This document shows, piece by piece, positions 47,990 to 55,882 of a stretch of 56,001 nt of DNA. Every line of letters begins with the position of its first letter. Within the stretch, counting starts at the first letter, position 1. The stretch covers positions 1-56,001 of the forward strand of contig LSBP01000030.1 in the NCBI GenBank assembly GCA_001577635.1, in the 5' to 3' direction. The position numbers and the translations under genes are program-made. Under the pieces are notes generated by a model that was not told the origin of the DNA, searched no databases, and saw only the letters and a list, made by a program, of their open reading frames with translations. Origin of the DNA: Halomonadaceae bacterium T82-2 (GTDB taxonomy: Bacteria; Pseudomonadota; Gammaproteobacteria; Pseudomonadales; Halomonadaceae).

Positions 47990-48739
47990 TCAGGCCAGCC
48001 AGCCGCCATCGATGACCGAGAAGGTGCCGGTGGTGTAGGCCGACTCGTCCGCGGCGAGGTAGGTGGCCAGCGCGGCGATCTCCTCCGGCGTGCCCAGGCG
48101 CCCCAGGGGCTGGCGCGCGATGAACTCGGCATGCACGTCGGCCTCGCTGCGCCCCTGCTCGGCGGCCTGGTCGGCAATGCGCTGCATCAGCGAGGGCGAG
48201 CTCACCGTGCCCGGGCAGATGGCGTTGCAGCGAATGCCCCGGGTCAAATAGTCCACCGCCACCGATTTCGTCAGGCCCAGCACGGCGGCCTTGGTGGTGC
48301 CGTAGGCGAAGCGGTTGGGCACGCCCTTCAGGCTCGAGGCCACCGAGGCCATGTTGATGATGCTGCCGTGCTCCCGGTCCAGCATGCCGGGCAGGAAGGC
48401 GCGGATCATCCGATACATGGCCGTGACGTTGAGCGACAGGGAGCGCTCCCAGGCGTCCTCGTCGCAGTCGAGCAGCGAACCGCTGGCGACATGGCCGGCA
48501 CAGTTGAACAGGATGTCGATCCCGGGCAGGGACCGGGCCAGTTGCGCGATGGCCCGGGCATCGAGCACGTCGAGCCGGTGGATCTCGATACCGGGCACGT
48601 CCGCCAGGCTTTCCAGCTTGTCGGTGGCAATGTCGGTGGCATGCACGCGGGCGCCCTCGGCCGCGAAGCGGCGCGCGGTCGCGTTGCCGATACCCTGACC
48701 GGCGGCGGTCACCAGGGCGGTCTTGTCTCGAAGTCGCAT
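47990..48739 (-). CDS. SDR oxidoreductase, probable 2-keto-3-deoxy-L-fuconate dehydrogenase
   Basis: A 249-residue classical SDR. The cofactor loop is TAAGQGIG (11-18), with NCAG at 79-82, Tyr146 and Lys150 in YGTTK. The NMASVASSLKG segment and NAICPGTVSSPSL are typical of the DHRS6/BDH2-like group that includes 2-keto-3-deoxy-L-fuconate 4-dehydrogenase. It is first in the operon SDR-FAH-UxaA. The third GTATGACA site lies 39 bp upstream of its start. The exact stereochemistry of the substrate is inferred from neighbours. Confidence 0.87.
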   Translation of the reverse strand: MRLRDKTALVTAAGQGIGNATARRFAAEGARVHATDIATDKLESLADVPGIEIHRLDVLDARAIAQLARSLPGIDILFNCAGHVASGSLLDCDEDAWERSLSLNVTAMYRMIRAFLPGMLDREHGSIINMASVASSLKGVPNRFAYGTTKAAVLGLTKSVAVDYLTRGIRCNAICPGTVSSPSLMQRIADQAAEQGRSEADVHAEFIARQPLGRLGTPEEIAALATYLAADESAYTTGTFSVIDGGWLA

Positions 48740-48777
48740 GGCGGCCTCATGGTGGCGGTGTCATTGGCTGACATATT

Positions 48778-48790
48778 GTATGACAGGTTA
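48778..48790. promoter_or_regulatory. Candidate GntR operator 3 (GTATGACAGGTTA)
   Basis: Shares its first eleven bases with operator 1. It lies 39 bp upstream of the minus-strand SDR-FAH-UxaA operon. A separate TGAC-N-GTCA-like inverted element (about 48796-48806) is next to it. The rest of the 223-bp gap (48740-48962) shows no gene. Confidence 0.55.
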
Positions 48791-48962
48791 ACAGCGTGAC
48801 TGTCATGTCGAGTATGGTACAGCCGGTGACGACTTGCCATACCCGGCGGTGCGGCGGGCATTGGCTTTTCGTCGAGGGGCGCGAAAACGAGGGGAAAGTG
48901 GGAGAAGAATGGGCGGCATGTCCCGGATGCCATGCCGGCACCCGGGAAGCCAGGTGAAGATT

Positions 48963-50390
48963 TCAGTGACGCCGGGGCAGGATGCGCCCGGGACTCATCA
49001 ATTCCTTGGGGTCGAACAGCTGCTTGATGCCCTCGAGCAGTTCACGCTCCACCGGGGCCAGGGCGGCCAGGTAGGGGACCTGCTTGACTCGGCCGATGCC
49101 GTGTTCGGCACTGATGCTGCCGTGGTAGACGTCGACCAGCGCGAACAGCTCGGTTTCCAGGTCGTGCAGCAGGGCCTTCTTGTCAGCCAGCTCGAGCTCG
49201 GCCGGCGGCAGCAGGTTGAAGTGCAGGTTGCCGTCGCCGATGTGGCCGTAGGCGATCACCGTGGTGTCCGGCGAGTGGTCGGCCATCAATTGGCTGGCGG
49301 CCGTGAAGAAGTCCGCCAGGGTCGAGATGGGCAGGGCGATGTCGGTGCGCAGGTGTTCCCCGCGCAGCTGCTGGCCCTCGACCATGCGCTCGCGGATCTG
49401 CCACAGGCGCTCGGCCTGGGTGTCGCTGCCGGCCAGCACGCCGTCGAGAATCTGTCCGGCCGCCATGCCGGTCTCGAAGAGATGTTCGATCATGGCGTCG
49501 AGATCCAGCGGGCCGCTGGCGGCGACCTCCAGCAGCACGTAGACGGGATAGGGGCTGTCCAGCGGATCGGGCAGCGAGGGATCGGCCTCGAAGGCGAGTT
49601 CCAGGCAGGCGCGCGGGATCAGCTCGAAGGCGCTGAGCAGGTCGCAGCAACTGCGTCGCGCCTGGCCGTAGAGGGCCATCGCCGCGTTCACGTCGGGCAC
49701 GGCCACCAGGGCGGTACGCGTGTTGTGCGTCCGGGGAGAGAGCTTGAGCACCGCACCGGTGACGATGCCCAGGGTGCCCTCCGCGCCGATGAACAGCTGC
49801 TTGAGGTCGTAGCCGCGGTTGTCCTTGTGCAGGGCGTGCATGGCGTTCCACACGCGGCCGTCGGGCAGCACCACCTCCAGGCCCAGCACCAGCTGGCGCA
49901 TCATGCCGTGGCGCAGCACGTTGAGGCCGCCGGCGTTGGTGGCGACGTTGCCGCCGATCTGGCAACTGCCCTGGGCGCCGAGGCTCAGCGGGAAGTCGCA
50001 GTCGTGCTCGGCGGCGGCGTCCTTGACCGTCTGCAGTACGCAGCCGGCGTCCACGCTCAGGGTGAAGTTGAGCGGGTCGATGGCGCGAATCCGGTTCAGC
50101 CGCTCGAGGCTGATCACCAGCTCAGGGCGTTCGGCGTCGGGAAGGGCGCCGCCCACCAGCCCGGAATGCCCGCCCTGGGGCACCATGGGGATGCCGTGGC
50201 GGTGGCAGTGGGCGACGACCGCCGCCACCTCGTCGGTGGTGCGTGGCCGGGCGACGAGCAGCGGTTCGCCACGTCGGTCACCGGCCCAGTCGGTGGTGTA
50301 GCGGGGCAGGTCGGCCGGGTCGTCGACCACCCCGGCATCGCCGATACGCTCGACGAGGAAGGCCTTCAGGGACGCGGGATCGAGGGGCAT
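48963..50390 (-). CDS. FAD-linked 2-hydroxyacid dehydrogenase (GlcD/D-lactate/D-2-hydroxyglutarate type)
   Basis: A 475-residue FAD-linked oxidase of the PCMH/VAO group. The FAD domain has MVPQGGHSGLVGGA near 69-82 and CQIGGNVATNAGGLNVLRHG near 143-162; the C-terminal cap has AYGHIGDGNLHFN, with its metal-binding His residues, and SAEHGIGRVK. The family oxidises D-lactate, glycolate or D-2-hydroxyglutarate and passes electrons to the respiratory chain. It follows the second TRAP permease by 19 bp. In this island it could oxidise the lactate or glycolate released by the FAH hydrolase; L-lactate would not be the expected stereoisomer. Confidence 0.88.
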   Translation of the reverse strand: MPLDPASLKAFLVERIGDAGVVDDPADLPRYTTDWAGDRRGEPLLVARPRTTDEVAAVVAHCHRHGIPMVPQGGHSGLVGGALPDAERPELVISLERLNRIRAIDPLNFTLSVDAGCVLQTVKDAAAEHDCDFPLSLGAQGSCQIGGNVATNAGGLNVLRHGMMRQLVLGLEVVLPDGRVWNAMHALHKDNRGYDLKQLFIGAEGTLGIVTGAVLKLSPRTHNTRTALVAVPDVNAAMALYGQARRSCCDLLSAFELIPRACLELAFEADPSLPDPLDSPYPVYVLLEVAASGPLDLDAMIEHLFETGMAAGQILDGVLAGSDTQAERLWQIRERMVEGQQLRGEHLRTDIALPISTLADFFTAASQLMADHSPDTTVIAYGHIGDGNLHFNLLPPAELELADKKALLHDLETELFALVDVYHGSISAEHGIGRVKQVPYLAALAPVERELLEGIKQLFDPKELMSPGRILPRRH

Positions 50391-50409
50391 GGCGGGCTCC
50401 TTTGCAGCG

Positions 50410-51666
50410 TTACCGATACCAGAGAATCAGGTCAGGGAAGATCAGGAAGGCGGCCAGCAGCAGCAACAGGGTCAGGTAGAAGGGCAGCAGGCTCTTGACC
50501 AGATGTTCCATGCCCACCTTGCCCACGCCGCAGCCGACGTAGAGCACCGTACCCACCGGCGGGGTGATCAGTCCCAGACCGAGGATGAACGACATCAGCA
50601 CGCCGAAGTACACCGGGTCGATGCCCAGCTTGACCACCACCGGCGTCATCAGCGGCGCCAGGATCACCATCGCCGGCGTCAGATCCATGAAGAAGCCCAC
50701 CACCAGCAGGAACAGCGACAGCAGCAGGAGCAGCAGCAGCTTGTTCTCGGTGATCGCCGACAGGCTGACGACCAGTTGCTGCGGAATCATGTTGGCGGTC
50801 AGCAGCCAGGCCAGCACGCTGGCGAAGGCCAGCAGCAGCATGACCACGCCGGTCAGCCGGCCGGTGGCGATGCACAGCTGGAAGAAGCGTTTCAGGGACA
50901 GGCTGCGGTAGATGAACATCGACACCGCGATGGCGTAGATCAGGGCGATCGCCGCACTCTCGGTGGGGGTGAACACCCCGGAGAGGATGCCGCCGACGAT
51001 GATCACCGGCAGCAGCAGCGCGAGCAGCGAATCCTTGAGTGCCAGCCACAGCTCGCGGAGCTCGAAGGGCTGGCCCTTGCCGGTCTTGCGGGCCTGCAGG
51101 AAGGTGGTGACTGCCAGCCCCAGGGTGATCAGCACGCCGGGCACGATGCCGGCCATGAACAGCTGCGAGATCGAGGTATTGGTGACCACCCCGAACAGGA
51201 TCATGGGGATCGACGGCGGAATGATGATGCCCACCACCGAGGCGGCGACCACGATCGCCGTGGCCAGCGGGCCGCTGTAGCGGTGCTGCTTCATCGGCTC
51301 GATCATCATGCTGCCCACCGCGGAGGCGTCGGCCACCGCCGAGCCGCTGATGCCGCCGAAGAACATCGAGGTCAGCACCGCCACCTGGCCCAGCCCGCCG
51401 GCGACGAAGCCCACCAGGGCGCTGGCCAGCCGTACCAGGCGCTGGGCGATGCCGCCCTGACTCATCACCTCGCCGACCAGGATGAACAGCGGAATCGCCA
51501 GCAGCGGAAAGGAGTCGAGCCCGTTGACCGCCTGGGCGACGATGGGTGACAGCGAGTAGTCGGCGGCGAAGAAGATGAACAGGCTGATGGCCGCCAGCCC
51601 GAACGAGATCGGTAGGCCGATGACGATGCAGATCGCCAGCCCGACGAGAATGCTCCAGAGAATCAT
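50410..51666 (-). CDS. TRAP transporter large permease (DctM), system 2
   Basis: A 418-residue permease, the standard length, with about twelve spans. The signatures are GLDSFPLLAIPLFILVGEVM, GGISGSAVADASAVG and GIIIPPSIPMILFG, with LITPPVGTVLYVG in the second half. Its start overlaps the end of the dctQ gene by four bases (ATGA). System 1's permease is clearly different in sequence, so the two sets are not a recent duplication. Confidence 0.94.
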   Translation of the reverse strand: MILWSILVGLAICIVIGLPISFGLAAISLFIFFAADYSLSPIVAQAVNGLDSFPLLAIPLFILVGEVMSQGGIAQRLVRLASALVGFVAGGLGQVAVLTSMFFGGISGSAVADASAVGSMMIEPMKQHRYSGPLATAIVVAASVVGIIIPPSIPMILFGVVTNTSISQLFMAGIVPGVLITLGLAVTTFLQARKTGKGQPFELRELWLALKDSLLALLLPVIIVGGILSGVFTPTESAAIALIYAIAVSMFIYRSLSLKRFFQLCIATGRLTGVVMLLLAFASVLAWLLTANMIPQQLVVSLSAITENKLLLLLLLSLFLLVVGFFMDLTPAMVILAPLMTPVVVKLGIDPVYFGVLMSFILGLGLITPPVGTVLYVGCGVGKVGMEHLVKSLLPFYLTLLLLLAAFLIFPDLILWYR

Positions 51667-52148
51667 GAGGCGGTCCCCCGCAACAGCTTGACGAGCGCCA
51701 GGGTATTGGCGATCAGGGTGAGCACGGCCATGACCGGCATGGCGCTGTAGAGCACGGTTCTGGGTATCTGCAGCATTGGCGTGGCGCTGGTGAAGCCCGA
51801 CAGCTGGTCACGGAAGCCGAGCAGGATGCACACGCAGACGATATAGATCACTGCGATGCACAGCAGGGCGAACAGCTTGCGCAACGGCGCCGGGGCCTTG
51901 TCCTGAAAGTAGGTGACCGCGACGTGCTCGCGGTCGATGCTGCCCAGTCCGGCGCCGAGCAGCACCAGCCAGATGAACAACACGCGGGAGAGTTCCTCGG
52001 CCCAGGCGTAGGAGTAGTTGAGCACGAAGCGGCCGAAGACGTTGGCCGCCACGCAGAACACCACGCCCAGTACCAGCAGGCCGACGGCGATTTCCAGGGT
52101 GGTCTTGAGCAGGGCGAGCGCACTGCGGGAAGAATGGGATGCGTTCAT
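51663..52148 (-). CDS. TRAP transporter small permease (DctQ), system 2
   Basis: A 161-residue four-span subunit with the DctQ segment YAWAEELSRVLFIWLVLLGAG near 40-60 and the basic/polar start MNASHSSRS. GGAGGGCGCC precedes the ATG. It pairs with the large permease through an overlapping stop/start. The binding-protein gene is 61 bp upstream. Confidence 0.92.
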   Translation of the reverse strand: MNASHSSRSALALLKTTLEIAVGLLVLGVVFCVAANVFGRFVLNYSYAWAEELSRVLFIWLVLLGAGLGSIDREHVAVTYFQDKAPAPLRKLFALLCIAVIYIVCVCILLGFRDQLSGFTSATPMLQIPRTVLYSAMPVMAVLTLIANTLALVKLLRGTAS

Positions 52149-52209
52149 GGCGCCCTCCGAATACGGCGCGTCGGGCGAGCGTCAGCGCCCGCCCGACGCC
52201 GGTCGGTGA

Positions 52210-53262
52210 TTACTGGGAGACCGCGCGGACCTTGTCGATCAGCTCGCCGCCGATCTTGTCGCGCCAGTCGTCGTAGACCGGGGCCACCGTCTCCTGGAAG
52301 GCCTTCATCTGCTCGGGAGTCAGCTCGGTGATCTGCATGCCCGAGTCGGCCAGCTCCTGCTTGATCTGGTCGTTCATGGAGCGGCTGACGTGGCGTTCGT
52401 AGTCGCCCATCTGCTTGGCGGCGTCACGCAGCAGCTGCTGGTACTCCGCCGGCAGCTTGTTCCAGAAGCGCTCCGACACCAGGGTGATGAACGGCGTGTA
52501 GACGTGGTTGGTCTCGGTGGCGTAGTCCTGCACCTCGTTGAACTTGGAGGACTGGATGGTGATCCAGGGGTTCTCCTGGCCGTCGACCACGCCCTGTTCC
52601 AGCGCGGTGAACAGCTCGGCGAAGGACATCGGCGTGGGGTTGGCCCCGAGGGTGCGCCAGATATCCAGGTGGATGGGGTTCTGCATGGTGCGGATCTTGA
52701 GGCCGTCGAGATCCGCCGGCGAGCTGACCGGGTGCTGGCTGTTGGTCAGCTGGCGATAGCCGTTCTCCGCCCAGCCGATCGCCACCAGGCCGTTGGTCGA
52801 GGCGTCCTCGAGCATCTGCTGGCCGATCTCGCCGTCCAGCACCTGGTCGGCTACCTCCGGGGTGGGGAACAGGAAGGGCAGGTCGAAGAGGGCGAACTTC
52901 GGGAACATGCTGACCAGCGGCGAGGTCGACGGCGCGGTCATCTCCAGGGTGCCGGACTGCAGGGCGCTGACCGCCTGCAGGTCATCGCCCAGCTGCGCGC
53001 CGGGGAACAGTTCGACCTTGATGTGGCCGTCGCTGCGTTTCTCGACGATCTTCTCGAAGTACTCGAGGCCGCGATACTGGGCGCCGGACTGGGTAGTGCC
53101 GATGCTGAACTTGATCTTGAAGTCGCCGTCGGCCTTGACGACGTCGCCCTTGACGTCGGGGATCGGCGGCATCTCGCTGGCGGCGCTGGCCTGCAGGGCG
53201 GTCAGGCCCAGCAGGGCGCCGCCGATCAGCGAAGTCACGCGGGTCATTGTGGTTGTTTTCAT
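52210..53262 (-). CDS. TRAP transporter substrate-binding protein (DctP family), system 2
   Basis: A 350-residue periplasmic protein. The signal peptide spans about 1-27 (MKTTTMTRVTSLIG, cleavage after ASA). The ligand-clamping arginine is Arg191 in LKIRTMQNP, followed by GANPTPMSFAELFTALEQGVVDGQENP. AAGGAGCC precedes the ATG; the frame extends upstream to 53328 without protein-like character. It heads the operon dctP-dctQ-dctM-FAD oxidase. The adjacent L-fuconate dehydratase suggests an aldonate ligand such as L-fuconate. Confidence 0.93.
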   Translation of the reverse strand: MKTTTMTRVTSLIGGALLGLTALQASAASEMPPIPDVKGDVVKADGDFKIKFSIGTTQSGAQYRGLEYFEKIVEKRSDGHIKVELFPGAQLGDDLQAVSALQSGTLEMTAPSTSPLVSMFPKFALFDLPFLFPTPEVADQVLDGEIGQQMLEDASTNGLVAIGWAENGYRQLTNSQHPVSSPADLDGLKIRTMQNPIHLDIWRTLGANPTPMSFAELFTALEQGVVDGQENPWITIQSSKFNEVQDYATETNHVYTPFITLVSERFWNKLPAEYQQLLRDAAKQMGDYERHVSRSMNDQIKQELADSGMQITELTPEQMKAFQETVAPVYDDWRDKIGGELIDKVRAVSQ

Positions 53263-53452
53263 GCTTGGCTCCTTGGAGTGGCTGACGTGTGCGAGACACG
53301 TGGCGTGTGCCGGGCGGGCCGGGCCCATCCCGGGCGGTCATGCGCAAACTATGTGGCTTAATGTCTGCTTCTTTTTTGTCTATGTTGAACCTACACGACT
53401 TTGGCGCTCGACGAGACTTGGCCGTTGGTCGAACATGGCCTGAGGGGAGCGC

Positions 53453-54757
53453 TCATGACTGCCAGGCTTCACCCTCGGGGAAGACATGGCGCTCGAGTGA
53501 CTCGGCGTGCATGGTGATGCTGTAGCCCGGGGCCTCGGGCAGCCGGTAGCGGCCGCGCTCGATGCGCACCGGATCGAGGAAGTGCTCGTGCAGGTGGTCG
53601 ACATACTCGAGCAGCCGCCCCTCCAGCGAGCCGGACACGGCGATGTAGTCGAAGGCCGAGATGTGCTGGGTGTACTCGCAGAGCCCCACACCGCCGCCGT
53701 GGGGGCAGACCGGCACGTCGTACTTGGCGGCCAGCAGCAGCACCACGATCACCTCGTTGAGGCCGCCGAGTCGCGCGGCATCGAGCTGGCAGTAGTCGAT
53801 CGCCCCGGCCTGCAGCAGCTGCTTGAACATCACCCGGTTGTGGCAGTGCTCGCCGGTGGCGACGCCGATGGCCGGCGCCAGGCGTTCGCGGATCTCGGCG
53901 TGGCCGAGGATGTCGTCCGGGCTGGTGGGCTCCTCGATCCACAGCGGATCGAACTCGGCCAGGTCGCGCATCTTGGCGATCGCCTCGTCGACGTCCCACA
54001 TCTGGTTGGCATCCATCATCAGGCTGCGCTGCCAGCCGATCTCCTCGCGCAGGATCTGCGCCCGGCGGCGGTCTTCCGCCAGGTCGCCGCCGACCTTCTG
54101 CTTGAAGTGCTCCCAGCCTTCCTCCAGGGCCTCGCGGGCCAGGCGGCGCATCTTGTCTTCCGAGTAGCCCAGCCAGCCGGCGGAGGTGGTGTAGCCTGGG
54201 TAGCCCGACTCGCGAAGGTGCGCGATCCGTTCGGCCTTGCCGGCCTCGTTGCGCTTGAGGATGGCCAGCGCCTCCTGGGGCGTGAGGGCGTCGCTGACGA
54301 AGCGGAAGTCCAGGCAGCGCACCAGCGCCTCGGGCGTCATGTCGGCCAGCAGCTGCCAGACCGGCTTGCCCTCGCGCTTGGCCCACAGGTCCCAGACGGC
54401 GTTGATGATCGCGGCGCTCGCCAGGTGGATCACGCCCTTCTCCGGGCCCAGCCAGCGCAGCTGGCTGTCGCCGCTGGTCAGCTCGCGCCAGAAGACGCCC
54501 ATGTCGGCGGTGATGGTTTCCAGACGCTGGCCGACGATCCGCGAGGCCAGCGAGCGCACGGCCGCCACGCACACCTCGTTGCCGCGGCCGATGGTGAAGG
54601 TCAGTCCGTGGCCTTCCAGGCCGTCGCCGGCATCGGTGGTGAGGATCACGTAGGTGGCCGAATAGTCCGGCGCCGCATTCATCGCGTCCGAGCCGTCCAG
54701 GTCGCGCGAGGTGGGGAATCGAATGTCGCGCACGTCGAGGTGGGTGATGGTGGTCAT
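53453..54757 (-). CDS. fucD: L-fuconate dehydratase (enolase superfamily)
   Basis: A 434-residue enolase-superfamily dehydratase converting L-fuconate to 2-keto-3-deoxy-L-fuconate. The N-terminal capping domain runs to about 140, and the barrel carries Lys219-x-Lys221, metal ligands Asp249, Glu275 and Glu303, and the Asp326-His353 pair (CPHGGGVGLCEY). This layout matches, within two or three residues, the Xanthomonas enzyme as I remember it. The start LDGSDAMNAAPDYS is also characteristic. It is divergent from a LysR gene and lies 190 bp from the second TRAP operon. The downstream SDR and FAH hydrolase would complete the pathway. Confidence 0.93.
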   Translation of the reverse strand: MTTITHLDVRDIRFPTSRDLDGSDAMNAAPDYSATYVILTTDAGDGLEGHGLTFTIGRGNEVCVAAVRSLASRIVGQRLETITADMGVFWRELTSGDSQLRWLGPEKGVIHLASAAIINAVWDLWAKREGKPVWQLLADMTPEALVRCLDFRFVSDALTPQEALAILKRNEAGKAERIAHLRESGYPGYTTSAGWLGYSEDKMRRLAREALEEGWEHFKQKVGGDLAEDRRRAQILREEIGWQRSLMMDANQMWDVDEAIAKMRDLAEFDPLWIEEPTSPDDILGHAEIRERLAPAIGVATGEHCHNRVMFKQLLQAGAIDYCQLDAARLGGLNEVIVVLLLAAKYDVPVCPHGGGVGLCEYTQHISAFDYIAVSGSLEGRLLEYVDHLHEHFLDPVRIERGRYRLPEAPGYSITMHAESLERHVFPEGEAWQS

Positions 54758-54826
54758 GCCTGCTCCTTGCCATGTTGCCGGTCGTCGCCGGGACTCAAGC
54801 CTCTTGGCAAGGTAAGCGGGAATTGC

Positions 54827-54874
54827 GATAACCTTCCAATCAAAATTTTGTTACTGCGATTTCTTCTGGTTATC
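54827..54874. promoter_or_regulatory. Inverted repeat in the fucD-lysR gap
   Basis: A perfect GATAACC/GGTTATC pair (54827-54833 and 54868-54874) flanks an AT-rich stretch with the palindrome CAAAATTTTG (54841-54850). Position and symmetry suit binding by the adjacent LysR regulator at a shared divergent promoter. There is no GTATGACA site here. Confidence 0.4.
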
Positions 54875-54910
54875 AAAAGGCGCGCCTTGCCGTGCCGGGG
54901 AGCGACGTCC

Positions 54911-55882
54911 ATGGACCCCCTGTCATCTACCCATCTTTTTGGCTGGCTGCGCTTCAAGCATCTGGTGCTGCTGACCACGCTGGATCGCAGCCGCAACCTG
55001 CATGCCGCGGCACGTGCCATGCACCTGAGCCAGCCGGCGGCGAGCAAGATGCTGCGCGACCTGGAAGGCTTCTTCGGCTTCGCGCTGTTCGAGCGGCTGC
55101 CGCGTGCCATGCTGCCCACCGAGCTGGGCGAGCCGGTGATCCGCCATGCCTGGCGGCTGCTCAACGAGGCGGACCGACTGGTCAGCGATATCAATGACCG
55201 GCGGGCGGGAGGCTACGGACGCCTGCTGATCGGCGCGATCGCGGCGGCGGCACCGGAGATCCTGCCGGCGGCGATCGCCCGCTTGAAGCGCGAGCGTCCG
55301 CGGCTTTCCGTCCACCTGCAGGAACAGACCAGCGACCGGCTGCTGGTCGAGCTCGAGTATCGGCGGCTCGACCTGGTCATCGGCCGTCTGACCCATGTCA
55401 GCCAGCACAACCAGTTCGACTTCGAGCCGCTGCGCGACGAGCCGCTGCGGGTCGTGGTTCGACGCGGCCACCCCCTGGCGGCGGGCGACGGCATGCCGGA
55501 TCTGGCAACGCTGAGCCGCTGGCCGTGGATCCTGCACCCGATGACCAGCCCGATGCGCGGCGTGTTCGAGGCGGCGCTGGCGGCCGAGGGCGTGACCTCG
55601 CCGGACAATGTGGTCGAGACCACCTCGATCCAGACCACGCTGCAGCTGCTGCTGGATTCGGACATGCTGGCGGTGCTGCCGCGTTCGGTGCTGCGGCGCC
55701 CGCTGGAAAGCGGTCAGTACGTGCTGCTCGAGCGCATCATCGGCAAGCCGCTCGATTATTACGGGATCATCACGCGACGTGACGAAGCGCTGCCTTCGGC
55801 GGCCCAGGCTCTGATCGATCATCTGCGGGAGCTGGCGGCGCGTCCCTTCGAGGGCGTGGCGGGGGAGGAGACGCCCCCCTGA
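54911..55882 (+). CDS. LysR family regulator (GbpR-like), divergent from fucD
   Basis: A 323-residue LysR regulator. The HTH is at about 12-72 (WLRFKHLVLLTTLDRSRNLHAAARAMHLSQPAASK), the sequence style of the GbpR group that controls sugar uptake and catabolism; the effector domain (about 100-305) begins GGYGRLLIGAIAAAAPEILP. It is transcribed away from the L-fuconate dehydratase gene, so it probably regulates that gene and perhaps the second TRAP operon in response to a sugar acid. A hairpin terminator (55889-55914) follows inside the terminal inverted repeat. Confidence 0.91.
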   Translation: MDPLSSTHLFGWLRFKHLVLLTTLDRSRNLHAAARAMHLSQPAASKMLRDLEGFFGFALFERLPRAMLPTELGEPVIRHAWRLLNEADRLVSDINDRRAGGYGRLLIGAIAAAAPEILPAAIARLKRERPRLSVHLQEQTSDRLLVELEYRRLDLVIGRLTHVSQHNQFDFEPLRDEPLRVVVRRGHPLAAGDGMPDLATLSRWPWILHPMTSPMRGVFEAALAAEGVTSPDNVVETTSIQTTLQLLLDSDMLAVLPRSVLRRPLESGQYVLLERIIGKPLDYYGIITRRDEALPSAAQALIDHLRELAARPFEGVAGEETPP

